Positions 35,637 to 47,188 of a stretch of DNA of 64,000 nucleotides are shown here, piece by piece; the first letter of the stretch is position 1; the number at the start of each line of letters is the position of its first letter. The stretch is from NCBI GenBank assembly GCA_963669155.1, contig OZ022595.1, positions 3,979,642 to 4,043,641 on the forward strand, written 5' to 3'. The translations under genes were made by a program, and so were the position numbers. This DNA is from Arbacia lixula (lineage: Eukaryota > Echinodermata > Echinoidea > Arbacioida > Arbaciidae). Under the pieces are notes generated by a model that had not been told where the DNA came from, did no database searches, and saw only the letters and a program-made list of their open reading frames with translations.

Positions 35637-37207
35637 TATGTCGAGTAATTATTATCATTGTGCTGTATATATTTTATCAGTGAAAAGACATCCATGTTTA
35701 GAAAAGTAAAACATAATATTTCGTATAATTCACTGTACATACTCAAATTAGACATCACTAGAATCATCGTGCGTTTTTAATTTTTTTTGTTTTTGTTTTA
35801 GCGCTTTTGATATGGCGGGGGGGGGGGGGATATGCTGAATGCAACGATCTCCCCTTTTTAGGGTAGCAGTTCAAAGCGTTGATAATTTTTTAAAAATGCG
35901 TTAAGAAAAGTTTAGTCAAGCTATTAATCTAACCATTTGGAAAGGTGATCAGAAATGTATCTACGACTATGCATCTTGGGTGTAATCGTCTGCCTTTCAC
36001 TTTTACAGTATAAATGAAGATGTTATTGACATGTACAGTATTTCATATTTCAAATATTTCATATTTTGAAAGTTTTTTTTTACGAATGAATAAAATGAAG
36101 CGTAAACTAAGGTGTCTTTTTAAAATTTTGCTCAACGATACGTACTTTGTGTGATAGCTTACCGTACTGCAACAGCCTACTGTATACTGTATATGATTTG
36201 CATCTCTTTAATCCATCTTCAGTTTTTAATGCTATTTTTAAATTTGGATGTGTACATGTAAAGGTCATAACATTGACTGTGAACTTCATTGATGGAATGG
36301 ATCTTTTCATTAGCAATAGAGCAATTCTTAAACAGATTGTTTAAAGGTTATATTACAAGACGGTTTTTGATATGCCACAATAAACATTTATACCATATAG
36401 TATAGTATAGTTTAACTAATATGCTTTTTACACTGGAAGAATGTCCTTAGCCCAGTACTATAGGTGGGGCTATTTAGCCCCACCTATAGCACGGGGCTAA
36501 GCTTTCTGTTTGCATTGTTTTTTTTTTACCAAAGTGGGCGAGTCCCACCTATAGTCCAGGATTATTTGGCCCTGCAAAAAAGCAGGGCTAACCCCGCAAT
36601 TGCAGGGCCAAGCCAAATAGTCCGGGGTTAAGAGCGCCAGTGTAATCAGAAACGAAAATAGTACGGGCTATAATTAAGAAAAACTGGTAGACAGTTTCTT
36701 TCAAGAGCTCGTCAGGATTTCTTTATATTTACGATATTCAGCAGTATTTTTTTTTATCAAAGATATTGCGTGCATTCTAATAGCGTAGTTGCGATAAAGT
36801 AGGCATACAATTTATTCAAGGGTGGTTGGGGGATTATTAATACACCACATTGATAGATTGGCAGTTTATTATAGATAATACGGGCTTTTAGATTTACAGT
36901 AAACCGATACTACAAAATTTCTTCAAAGAGTTTGACTTTGCTTTACTATTAGCTTCGATTGAATGCCAGTTCCAGAAGACGGACTTGGCTTTATTAATAA
37001 TAGTATTACGATAACTCGACATCTTATTTCATGGGCTATCCTGGCTTAATGAAGCCTGTCAATTACGATAAACTGGTAGTTTCTTCAAGTGCGGGCTTTG
37101 CTTTATTAATAGCAACGATTGACTGACGGTTTCAAATTGGATCCCATATCCGCTGACAAGATTTGCAATATCATAGAATAAGAAAGTATTCGACATTATT
37201 TGACATA

Positions 37208-37612
37208 ATTGATTTATTTCATTGTACATATCTCCTTGGTTGTACAAGAGTAGTAATAATACATCGAAATTATTAACGTAATAATAGTGATCGCAAAGGA
37301 ATTAATGTTATTTTGTAAAGAAATCTTTCGTGTGATGTAATAAGCAAATGTTGTAACTGGACATGAAGGAAGGTGAAAATAGGGGGATTATGTTGCCTTG
37401 ATTTAATTGATTTATTTAATTGTATACATCTCCTTGGTTTTATAAGAGTAATAATAATACATCTGAACTATTAATTTTCGACACACCGACTGCATTTATT
37501 GAACCTAAGGTATTAATGTTATTTTGTAAAGAAATCTTTCGTGTGATGTAATAGGCAAATGTTGTAACTGGACATGAAGGAAGGTGAAAATAGGAGGATG
37601 ATGTTGCTTTGA
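37208..37612 (+). repeat. Local tandem duplication, period about 198 bp, unit B
   Basis: Two successive copies of a segment beginning ATTGATTTATTT (37208 and 37406) and ending in GGACATGAAGGAAGGTGAA plus ~40 bp. Unit A has one copy (about 19443-19640), so the duplication arose in B. Confidence 0.75.
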
Positions 37613-38626
37613 CTAAATTTTCGATGGGGAAAAGGGATACCAGACCAGCGTATTGAGCGAGATTCCTAAAATGAATCAATGTAGTAAAAAAACATTACAT
37701 ATATATGTGGTGGATGAAGGGATGGGGTGGGAACATGATCGAAGAAGGTGTGTCTAGGAGAAAGCTGGACAAACAAACAAAACGAAGAAGAAAATCACGT
37801 TTAGCAGTTGCTTGAGGAAAGTGTTTTAACAAAATGCTTGTGTGAAACTTGAAACCATGTCATGCATATGGGAAGCGAGTTGCAAGGGAATTTTGCAAGA
37901 ATATGGGTGGTAGTAATCATATACATGATCATCATCATCATAAAGCTACATGAGAAACCACAATCACGCATGGTACTACTTGACTTTGGGCTAAATATAC
38001 ATTTTAGAATCATCACGATAATACATGCGGCCTTTACCCTACGAAGCGTAGGGGAAGTGCTAGTTTCACTAACTCAACCAAGCCTTGTCTTCTTTTTTAT
38101 GTTGGTGAAGATTGAGGAGGTCATGTGAGGCATGTGAGTGTATTGATTGAAGGTGTTGAGGGTAATTTTTATGTTCGCAGTAATCGTTCTTACAAACACA
38201 AGGAAAAAGAATAATTGTCAGTAGTTTATTCATTGATCTAATGCATTTATAACCTAAATGCCTAAGACAATGGACAAGACTGCATTTATTCAACCTAAGG
38301 AATGAATTTACGGCAATCAAACACTCCTTGTCTCTTAATTGGAATATCCTGCACATAGAACATGTAGAAATAACAAATACGAAATTGAAACATGCTTTTA
38401 AAGAGGCGGCGAAGCATCACCTCATTCAGCCAATACTCTTCATGATTTTATTGTAGTATGCCCAAATAATACTTGTTTCTTTTGTTGTGTTGATAACCAC
38501 CCATGACTTTATACGGCAATATTGTCGCCTGCAAAGTTGTTCTTGTGTTGACCTTCGTAGTAGGGTCCATGTTTATAATAACATGAAGTAGCTGGAGTGA
38601 TACATTTCTGTTCAAGTGTCATACTC

Positions 38627-38631
<5 letters not shown>

Positions 38632-38675
<44 letters not shown>
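38632..38675. repeat. CT microsatellite
   Basis: About 22 CT dinucleotides at the end of unit B; the equivalent site in unit A (about 20641-20658) has only a few. Confidence 0.95.
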
Positions 38676-38677
<2 letters not shown>

Positions 38678-39555
38678 CTTCCCCCTCTCTCCTAATCTAT
38701 CATCTATATAATGTAATTGATAATTATTATACCGACAAGTTTTGACTTATCATGAAAACCCTTTTGTTTGATTTTCCTTTCGGCAAAATAATAATTAATC
38801 AAATACTGATCATCTAGTATCCAAAACAAAATCAGTCCATCAAATTAAATATCCGTTTTGTCAGTCATACTTTGAGACTCTTCATACCTATGATATTAAT
38901 TGAATGTCCATGCACTAATGTTGATGTTAAAAGATTTGCAACATTCTATTTTGATTTTTACATAATTATATTAAAGGCTGCTGTCTCATGCAAATACACG
39001 TTTTTGGTTCAAAGAAGTTATTCATGAATAACTGTAATAAATCAATTACGTGTGATTCGGTTTACTTTTCAATGCTTCCACTTACACATTAAAATTTATA
39101 ATCTAATCTAATAATAAAATGGGAGGGGGCATTTGGAGGGAGCAATGTTGGGCTCACTTGGGTATGCGGTGTTCTGGATGTTGTTAGAAACTGTTAATAA
39201 GCAATAATCTTTACGAAAACGTTTCATAACGATTTTTGGCCGAGTGAAGCTCGGGATTTTACGTGTGCACAGAGATATAGAAAGAGCCACCTCACGCACA
39301 CATTCACAAACATAATTTCCTTAAACCATCGGGCAAGAAAAACGTGTTGACCTTCTTAACTTTTTTGTGTCACACAAACTGCCGCTCTATGTGATTTATA
39401 TGTAATTAGTTATACAAATTGCATCAATGGCGCATGAAGAATTAAAAAGAAGCGATGTACAGAGGAAGCAACTCACACAAAATACAAAAACAACAATTTC
39501 GCCACCTGCCCTCTAGAGGCGATATTGGTATAAGGACTACTCCATTTGTTTCTTT

Positions 39556-41815
39556 TGAATTGAATTGAATTGAATTTGAATTTATTAACAAACATCAACA
39601 TCAACAATAGCAATACAGAAAACAATTGTATGTACATGACTGAATTAACAAAGAAAGAAAGAAAACACGTATTTCCCCCAAAAAATAAACAAACAAAATT
39701 GGCAAGAATGTAACAAAGAATGGAGAAAGAAGGCATGTTACTTGTGATGCAGCATTTTAAACAATTTTGTACAAAAGTGAAAATGGTTGATAATGAAGTT
39801 GTTAACAGGAATCAGAAGTTAGCACAAGTGCTAGTCGAGCCTGATTCCTTAAATTCTTTAGTATGGTAGTAACAAAATTTTCTTTGGTAAGTGAATGCTT
39901 ATAATGATAATGATGAATATATATTAGAAGATGAATACATGTATTTACAATAAATCTTATCTCCTAGATATAAGAGTAATATCTTATCAACTATACTTTG
40001 ACAACTACTTTAAATATACTGATGTAAACAAAAACAAAGAATGCTAAATAAAAAAAAAAGACATACAATCTTGATTATCTCGCAAACAAGATACACAACA
40101 TGCTGACAGGTTAGCAGTTTCCTGTGGAAACTGAAAGCTCCATTAAATACTTAATGAGTAGCTTTCGGAAAGCAACTCTAGTTTTCATTTCTCGAATGTC
40201 TTTTGGGATACGATTCCATAATTTCACACCAATGAAAGATACTGAGAGTTGACCTTGTGTTGTTTTACACTTAGGTATATATAGCTGTCCCTGATCTCTT
40301 CCTCTTGTGGCATACCTGTGATCTATTTGTTGACAATATTCTATTAGAGAGTGTGGAAGGTTGTTATTAACTAAATCATAGACAAAAGTTGAAACTGATA
40401 AAAAGTGTAGATTGTAAACATCCAGAATCTTTAACTTGTGGAACAAAGGTCTTGAATGAGTTCTCCATGAACTGAAGGTAATTGCTCTCATTGCCATCTT
40501 TTGGGCATACAAAATGCACTTTAAGTTAGTCTCGTAGGTACTTCCCCACACTTCAATGCCATATGAAAGGTGTGGCTGTATTAACCCTTGATACAACAGC
40601 AATAATACATGTTGTGGGACAAAATGCCTGAGTCTGAATAAGATACCAACCTTTTTACGAACAATTTTAGTAACCATTTTGATATGTTCTCCCCATGTAA
40701 GGTGATTATCAATTTGAAGTCCTACAAAGGATGCCATATTTACCTCAGTTATCTCTGAACCAGATATTTTAAGAGCACCGTTAACCTTCACAGGTCGTCT
40801 TCTACTTCTTATCAACATATAACTAGTTTTCTTTAGGTTAATTGTGACCTTGTTAGCATGACACCATGTCTGGACCTTTTCCAAATGCTTATTTACTAAG
40901 TGCATATCAATCTCCGTTTTGCCCACCTCAAAAGTGTGGAACAGATTTGAATCGTCAGCAAATAATCTGAAATGAAAGTACTGAGTGGCATTAGGCAAGT
41001 CATTTATGTAGATCAAAAAGAGTGTTGGTCCCAACACTGATCCTTGTGGGACACCACATGATATTTTCAAATTAGATGACATTGTATCTTTATATTTCAC
41101 AAACTGACGTCTGTTGCAAAGGTAGTCACTGAACCATTGTAAAGCAACACCACGTATTCCATAGTGGGATAACTTTCTTAGGAGAATTTTGTGGTTTATG
41201 GTGTCGAATGCCTTCTGAAAGTCAATAAATAGCCCTAGTGTGATTTTTCCATCATCCATTGATTTCAAAAGGGTATTTGTTAAATTGATAATCGATAACT
41301 TTGTACTATATTTCTTACGAAAGCCATATTGATGTTGCTGCAAAATATTGTTAACTTCCAAAAAATCCATTAGCCTATTATTTACAATCCTTTCAAATAT
41401 TTTCCCTAAAACTGGCAAAATTGAGATTGGCCTGTAATTTCCTGGAACTTCTTTGGAACCTTTTTTGTACACAGGAATTACTTTAGCTATCTTTAAAGCA
41501 TCCGGGAATTTGCCTTCTTGTAATGATAAATTGATAATGTGAGTCAATGGTATCGTTATATAATTTGCAGCATCTTTTATAAGTCGTGCAGGCAGCATAT
41601 CATACCCACATGCTTTCCTCATATCGGTAGCACGTAGGTGATTCAACATTTCATGTTCTGTCACTGGCTTCCAAAATAATGACCTATTTTGCTTAGACCC
41701 CAAATACGATGTACAATCTGTATCGATTACTGGTATGTTATCTGCTAGATTTGGTCCTACGCTTACAAAAAATTGATTAAACTCAGAAGCAATTTCAGAA
41801 TCATCACATACAGTT
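39556..41815 (-). mobile_element. 5'-truncated Jockey/CR1-superfamily LINE, unit C
   Basis: Minus-strand element interrupting unit C. The host reads TTTGTTTCTTT before it and GTACTTATTGATGG after it, matching A near 1285-1300 and B near 21563-21585. The 3' end is a short ATTCA tandem repeat (39556-39580) rather than poly-A, a habit of CR1/L2/Crack/Daphne-type LINEs. Only the reverse transcriptase part of ORF2 remains; the endonuclease half is gone. No clear target duplication was found. Confidence 0.8.
40111..41815 (-). CDS. Reverse transcriptase of the Jockey/CR1-type LINE (N-terminally truncated)
   Basis: About 565 open codons of LINE origin. Motifs: FNQFFVSVGPNLA; CGYDMLPARLIK; KVIPVYKKGS...NYRPISILPVLGKIFE; LGLFIDFQKAFDTINH with the first catalytic Asp; GVPQGSVLGPTLFLIYINDLP; and the catalytic RLFADDSNLF. 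A conserved C-terminal region follows (HLTWGEHI, LSYGIEVWG, VKLWNRIP). The open frame continues to 42027, but those ~70 extra N-terminal codons come from host sequence and from the inverted terminal repeat of the neighbouring foldback element. No stops within the RT, so this is a fairly young but truncated copy. Confidence 0.85.
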
Positions 41816-41831
41816 GTACTTATTGATGGTC

Positions 41832-42058
41832 TGTTGCACCACAAATTGTCGTCCCTGCACAAATTGTCGTCGACGACAACTTGTGCAAAATTTGACAAAA
41901 CCTGACACCACAAATTGTCGTCCCATGCACAAATTGTCGTCGGCGTCAATTTGTGCTGCAGGTGATGTTCCCATTTTTCACCCTGACGGACGACAATTTG
42001 TGCAGGCAAACTGATAGCTCGTTGCACAAATTGTCACCCCTTGCACAAATTGTCACCA
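41832..42058. repeat. Left inverted terminal repeat block of the foldback element
   Basis: Alternating GCACAAATTGTCGTC and GACGACAATTTGTGCAG words, seven or more occurrences, so the end is itself full of short palindromes. The outer ~35 bp match the right end in inverted orientation. Confidence 0.85.
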
Positions 42059-42104
42059 GTCCCTGTCTTCAAAATATTGCCATGTGTGGTTGTGCCTGTG
42101 ATGT

Positions 42105-42600
42105 GTATGTAAGGTGTGTGTGTGTGTAATTGTGTGTGTGCGTGTGTGTGTATGTGTGTGTGTATGTGTGTGTGTGTGTAATTGTGTGTGTGCGTGTGTG
42201 TGCGAGTGTGTGTGTGTATGTGTGTGTGGGTGGGTGGGTGTGTGTATGTGTGTATGTGTGTGTGTATGTGTGTGGGTGTGTGTGTGGGTGGGTGTATGTG
42301 TGTGTGTATGTGTGTTTGTGTGTGTGTGTGTTTGTGTGTGTTGCGCGCGTGCTGGCGTATGGGCTAGGTTGTTTGCGTGTGCGTGTGTTAGCGATGAGTG
42401 TTGAGTTGGTATGTATGTGTACGTGATGGGGATGTTGAGGTGGGTGTGTGCAATATATGTATGCGTAACTGTGTAAGTACGGAATATTACGTGTGGGTGC
42501 ATGGTGATGGTGGTGGTTGTGTGATTGTGTGTGTGGGGGGGGGGGGGGGCGAGCGCGCGTGTATGTGTACATTGTGTAGATGTGAAGTCGTGTATTTGTG
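42105..42600. repeat. Long TG-rich microsatellite
   Basis: About 500 bp of imperfect TG/TATG/GGTG repeats with a G-run at about 42533-42549. It yields long Cys/Val or His/Thr frames in several phases, which are repeat artefacts. Confidence 0.95.
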
Positions 42601-43105
42601 TTGAGGAATTAGCCAATGGGTTTTGCATTGCCCTCTTTTTCATTGTTCTATCAATATAATAAAAATTACACAGTGACGATGGTCATCGGGGTTACTATAT
42701 TGGTGTGATTACAAAAAAGAAATGTCATGATGGTGAATGGAATTATAAACAAATATCAAAATATGATCACCCTTATGATCGTGCCAATAAGGCAAAATGA
42801 AAATAATTGACAATGCTCTAGAGTAAAGACAGCGAGTCAGTTAAGGTCAAATTTCATTATCTCCTTCTAGGAATAATACGAAAGCAGGGGAAACAGTTTA
42901 TGAATTGTTTGTTCTGGTATTGCCCCACTTTTATGTGTTAGAACTCAAAACTTGACTGTGTTAACTGTCTTTATTCTCTTAGAGCAGTATTTGCGTTAAC
43001 TGCACGTACACCCCCCCCCCCACACACACACACACATACACAAAAACACACACGCACACCACCATACAGACATCCACACCCATACACTTACCAACCCACA
43101 CTAGT

Positions 43106-44430
43106 GGAGTGGATAAGGTGAATAATTGTGCACTTTTGTGTACAAGCACCAAATTTGGCACACATGTTCACAATCATATTTCGGACAATATTAGATAGAG
43201 GTATCTCAAAATGTTTTCAGGGACACCTGGGTGCAGCCCCCAAATTGCCCCAGGGGCACTTATATGTTATTAACTTCTTTTCGAAAACGCACGGCCGGAC
43301 TTGAAAAAAAAAACCTTGATAGGAATCATCCTTAGGCAATAGGTACCTTACCTTTTTTCAAATGTGTGGTCGTAAATGGCAAGAAGGCCGGGGGATAGCC
43401 CCCAAACTCCCCTGGGGGCATTTTTCTCTTATTTTGGGACATTTTCTCAAGAATAAATAACTGGATTTTAGCCAAACTAGATAGGAATCATCCTGTGGTA
43501 ATAGGGAACATTAGATGTTAGATTTGGGGTACACAAGTGGCAAGGGGCTGGGGAAGGGGGGGGGGGTATCCCCAAAACGCCCCAGGGGGAAGTTTTCTTT
43601 TATTTTTCTAATACTTTTTCTCAAGAATGAATAACTGGAACCACCCTTAGGTATTAGGGACCTTGAGTTGTTAGAATGGGGGGACACAAATTGCAAGGAA
43701 CTGGGAGGGGGTAGCCCCCCCCCAAAAAAAAAAAAATGCCTCCAGTTCCTCTTATTCTTTACTTTTTCAGAAGAATACATAATAAATAAATAATGATAGG
43801 TACCTTAGTTATTAAGATGATACTATGCAAGTGGCGAGGGGGGGGGGGGGGGCAAATGCCACCAGGGGGCAAAGTCCACTGGTTTTGTTACCTTTTCGCA
43901 AAGGTACATGACTGTCTTTTAACCAAGTTGAAAGAAGTCACCTCGGAAAAGAGGACCTAATTAGGTTATAAAAATGGGATACATATCTAAAAATGAATGT
44001 TAGATTTCATCAAAACTCGACAGATTATTCTGAGGCAATGGGAACATTTGTTACAAATGGGGATCCCATCTGTCATGAACTAGCCACCCTCCCCCTTCTC
44101 CCTCGCCCACCACCTCAGAAATGCGCCTTGCGGTCCAAAATGTTAAGAAAAAAGGAGTGTTTTCTCAAATTTATCCAAACTGTGCAGTAACCAAGGATAA
44201 TCTAACATACACATGTAGTCGCGTACTCATCTGATAAGGGGACAAGGAGGACCCCCCCCCCCCCCACCCTCGAAATTAATACAGCGCTTTACATGTCAAT
44301 TACTATCTTGTTTTCATGGGGGGACTTCGTTCCCTCCCTCAGTGCATGTCTTAACTTTTTTCTTTCGTTCTGCTAACTTTTTTCGACAAGCACCAAATTT
44401 TGAACATATGTTTAAAATACCATCTGGAAT
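43106..44430. repeat. Left inverted arm of the foldback element
   Basis: Contains GTGCACTTTTGTGTACAAGC and CACCAAATTTGGCACACATG at its outer end. Reverse-complement matches lie at about 46440-46498 in the other arm. Along the arm a unit of about 180-200 bp recurs five or six times in diverged form, each with TTCTCAAGAAT, AATAGG.ACCTT, a variable G/C run and a CCCCAGGGG-like palindrome. Confidence 0.75.
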
Positions 44431-44981
44431 GATATGAGATATCGTTTTGAGGCATTTAAAAATTTTATCAATTTCGCCATCCTTCAGTATCATGACATAA
44501 TAATATTTATAAATGTTTTAAGACTCTTTTTATAACTATATATAAGATAGTTAGCAGTGAACATGGTGAAAGAACAATCGGTAATGCTCACAATATGAAA
44601 GAACAGTGATGCAATTACTATTTCCATAGAAAATAACTATAATGGAGAATATAAACAAATCAAATGTAGTCAATCAGTTTTCAAGATGTCCACCACAATT
44701 TGAATAAACAAAACACAAATTGTCACATCACTCAATGGTGCATGATAGTTGATTGTGAAAAGGCTAGATAGAATAGAAATCCGTAAAAAAATCAGTGTCA
44801 ACGGGAAGATAAAATTGATGCGCTAATTACTTCACTAAGAAACATAATGTTTTCTACATTAAGTGATGTAAATAAATGCTCTTTATTCATCTATTTTTTG
44901 GATAGATTCATGGTGACATTCTTTTCACACAATGCAATGTCATGTTCCTCTTCAGAAGCTGCTCATTCCATCATCTGTATA

Positions 44982-45055
44982 AACTCTTGGTCCATCGCCT
45001 TTCCATGGACCGTCCCACGTGATAGGGTCCATGGTATGGCGGTGGACCAAGAGTT
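44982..45055. repeat. Central hairpin of the foldback element
   Basis: AACTCTTGGTCCA...CCATGGACC at the left and GGTCCATGG...TGGACCAAGAGTT at the right form an imperfect stem of about 30 bp in the unique centre between the arms. Confidence 0.8.
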
Positions 45056-45099
45056 CTGACAGAAATTTCCAGCCATTATGGATATAGCCACCAGTTCTG

Positions 45100-46498
45100 A
45101 GGCCTCAAAAACTACAAAGATATAAACATTGTTTTGGTAGCTAATTTAGACGCCTACTTGAAAAATGGCGTCTCAAGGACATATGTTTAAGCGCCTCTTT
45201 ATCTAATTTTGTTTAGTTCATAATCATGAACCTATGTACCAAATTTGATGCTTGTAGGTAAAAGTGGAACAGAATAAAGCTAAATACATGGCTTTGGCAG
45301 TCATTTTGGACTCAATCTTTGATCCTCCTTGTCTCCTCCTCAGATGTGTACGTTAGATTATCCTTGTTTACTGTGTAGTTTGGATACATTCGAGAAAACA
45401 TTCCGTTTTTCTTGAAAAAATGGACCGCAAGGCGCATTTCTGAGGTGGTGGGGGAGGGGCTGTGCTGTCAAATGGGGTACAGTTGTCTGAGAATAATCTG
45501 TGGAGCTTTGATGAAATCCAACATTCATTTTTTAGATATGTATCCCATTGTTACAACCTTAAGTCCACTTTTTAGAGGTGACTTCTTTCAAGTTTGATTA
45601 AAATCCAGTCATTTACCTTTGAGTAAAAAGGAAAACATAAGTGGAATTTACCCCCTTGGGGAACTTTTGGGGCTAGCCCCCCCCCCTTCGTCCCTTGCCA
45701 CTTGCATACCACCATTTTAAGAACTTAAGGTCCCTTATACCTAAGGATGGTTCCTATCAAGTTTGGTTAAAAAGTTATTCATTCTTCTGAAAAAGTAGAA
45801 AAATAAGAAGAAGTTGCCACATGGGGGGCATCGTTTTTTTTCTCTCTCTCATTTTTTTTTTTTTTTTGGGGGGGGGGGGGCTACCCCCTCACGGCACCTT
45901 GCGATTTGTGTCCCCCCCCCCCCCCCATTCTAACAACTTAAGGTCCCTAATACCTAAGGATGATTCTAGTTATTTATTCTTGAGAAAAAGTATTCTAAAA
46001 ATTTAAAGAAAGTTTCCCCCGCCGCGTTTTGGGGGCTACCCCCCCCCCTCCCTTCCCCAGCCACTTGCTTCTTGTTGTATCCCAAGTTTAACAATTAAAG
46101 TTTGCTATTACCTAAGGATGATTCCTATCAAGTTTGGTTAAAATCAAGTTATTTTTTCTTGAGGAAATGTCCTAAAACAAGAGAAAAATGCCCCCGGGGG
46201 CGTTTGGGGGCTATCCACCGGCCCCCTTGCCCCTTATGACCACACATTTTAACAAGGTAAGGTCCCTATTATCCAAGGATGATTCGTATCAAGTTTTTTT
46301 TTTAAGTCAGGGCGTGCGTTTTCAAAAAGAAGTAAAAATAACAAATGAGGGCCCCTAGGGCACTTTGGTGGCTGCTCCCAGGCGCCCCTAAAAATGCCTC
46401 TATATCTAATATTGTTCCAAATATGATTTTGAACATGACTTTTGTGCCAAATTTGGTGCTGGTAGACAAAAGTGCACAATTCACCTCATATTTGTTGC
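45100..46498. repeat. Right inverted arm of the foldback element
   Basis: Reverse-complement counterpart of 43106-44430, for example CAAGGATGATTCGTATCAAG here against GATAGGAATCATCCTTAGG there, and the GGCGCCCC/CACCTGGG-containing outer segment. By eye identity is perhaps three quarters, with homopolymer lengths differing most. Confidence 0.75.
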
Positions 46499-46616
46499 TT
46501 AACCGCCCCACTATATGACTGATTCACACAATTCTAGTCGACTAAATGGGGACTATTTCGGGCACAATACACACAAACCTTGATTCAATCCGTTGACCTG
46601 GTACCGCTACCCCATA

Positions 46617-46880
46617 ACCCCCCCCCCCCACACACACACACACACACACAGACACAGACACACACACACTCACACACACAATCACACACACATGCACACA
46701 CACACTCACACACACGCACACACACAATCGCACACACATGCACGCACACACACACTCACACACACGCACATACACACACACCCGCACACACTCACACACA
46801 CACCCACTCACGCACACACTCACACATGCACGCACGCAAACACACACAATCACGCACACACGTACACACACACACACAAA
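46617..46880. repeat. CA-rich microsatellite after a C-run
   Basis: A run of C followed by about 250 bp of CA with GCA/TCA variants. The His/Thr frames across it are artefacts. Confidence 0.95.
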
Positions 46881-47034
46881 CTTTAACGTGACCTTTTATT
46901 TTGGTTTGTGTGCATTCATACACTTGAGTTATGTGTTGGTTTTCATGTATTATGTTTGTCTGGAATTATTATATTAACAAAAATGTAAGCCCCTAATGGC
47001 CTTGAAGGCGTCAACGTCATATTGAATGTGTTTC

Positions 47035-47183
47035 GAGGGGGGACGACAATTTGTGGTGTCAGCCCCCTGCACAAATTGTCGTCGACGTCAATTTGTGCAG
47101 GGACGACAATTTGTGGTGTCAGGGTTTTGCACAAATTGTCGTCGACGTCAATTTGTGCAGGGACGACAATTTGTGGTGCAACA
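47035..47183. repeat. Right inverted terminal repeat block of the foldback element
   Basis: Two and a half tandem copies of a ~60-bp unit (GGGACGACAATTTGTGGTGT, then a spacer, then GCACAAATTGTCGTCGACGT and CAATTTGTGCAG), ending TGTGGTGCAACA at the target duplication. Confidence 0.88.
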
Positions 47184-47188
47184 TGGTC

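Larger units (their letters stand above)
20886..38903 (+). repeat. Tandem segmental duplication, unit B (contains receptor gene 2)
   Basis: Starts at the AGAATGTCCATGCAC junction and repeats unit A in the same orientation, ending at the equivalent junction before TGAATGTCCATGCAC at about 38904. Private changes are two DNA-transposon insertions (22295-23765, 34411-35636), several small deletions in the 5' half and an internal 198-bp tandem duplication near 37208-37612. Confidence 0.85.
35637..38903. other. Unit B 3' flank, second part
   Basis: Matches unit A 16815-18348 and 19414-20885 without the solo LTR. It contains a poly-G run (35816-35830), a hairpin MITE (about 36435-36650), a local tandem duplication (37208-37612), a decayed LINE end (38310-38452) and a CT microsatellite (38632-38675). 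No gene. Confidence 0.5.
41832..47183. mobile_element. 5.35-kb non-coding foldback element with inverted terminal repeats, unit C only
   Basis: Ends TGTTGCACCACAAATTGTCG / CGACAATTTGTGGTGCAACA with a 5-bp target duplication TGGTC (41827-41831, 47184-47188). The ends are built from repeated ACAAATTGTCGTC / TGCACAAATTG blocks. Inside, 43106-44430 and roughly 45100-46498 are long imperfect inverted arms. Each arm is made of diverged tandem units around GGAATCATCCTTAGG, a G- or C-homopolymer and CCCCAGGGG. The centre (44440-45090) holds a small hairpin. Long TG and CA microsatellites lie near the two ends. No believable ORF. The superfamily is unassigned; foldback or Galileo-like structure is the nearest description. 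Confidence 0.8.

Noticed and set aside
41816..42027. N-terminal ~70 codons of the minus-strand RT frame as part of the LINE protein
   Set aside because: They map to host sequence and to the foldback element's terminal repeat, beyond the LINE truncation point.
42114..42643. Several 60-196 codon frames rich in Cys/Val or His/Thr on both strands
   Set aside because: They are translations of the TG/CA microsatellite, open in several frames at once.
46580..46977. His/Thr-rich and Cys/Val-rich frames
   Set aside because: Same artefact, from the CA repeat at 46617-46880.
47035..47183. Regular ~60-bp repeats with palindromes, CRISPR-like at first sight
   Set aside because: They are the inverted terminal repeat of a eukaryotic transposon with a target duplication; spacers are near-identical and there are no cas genes.
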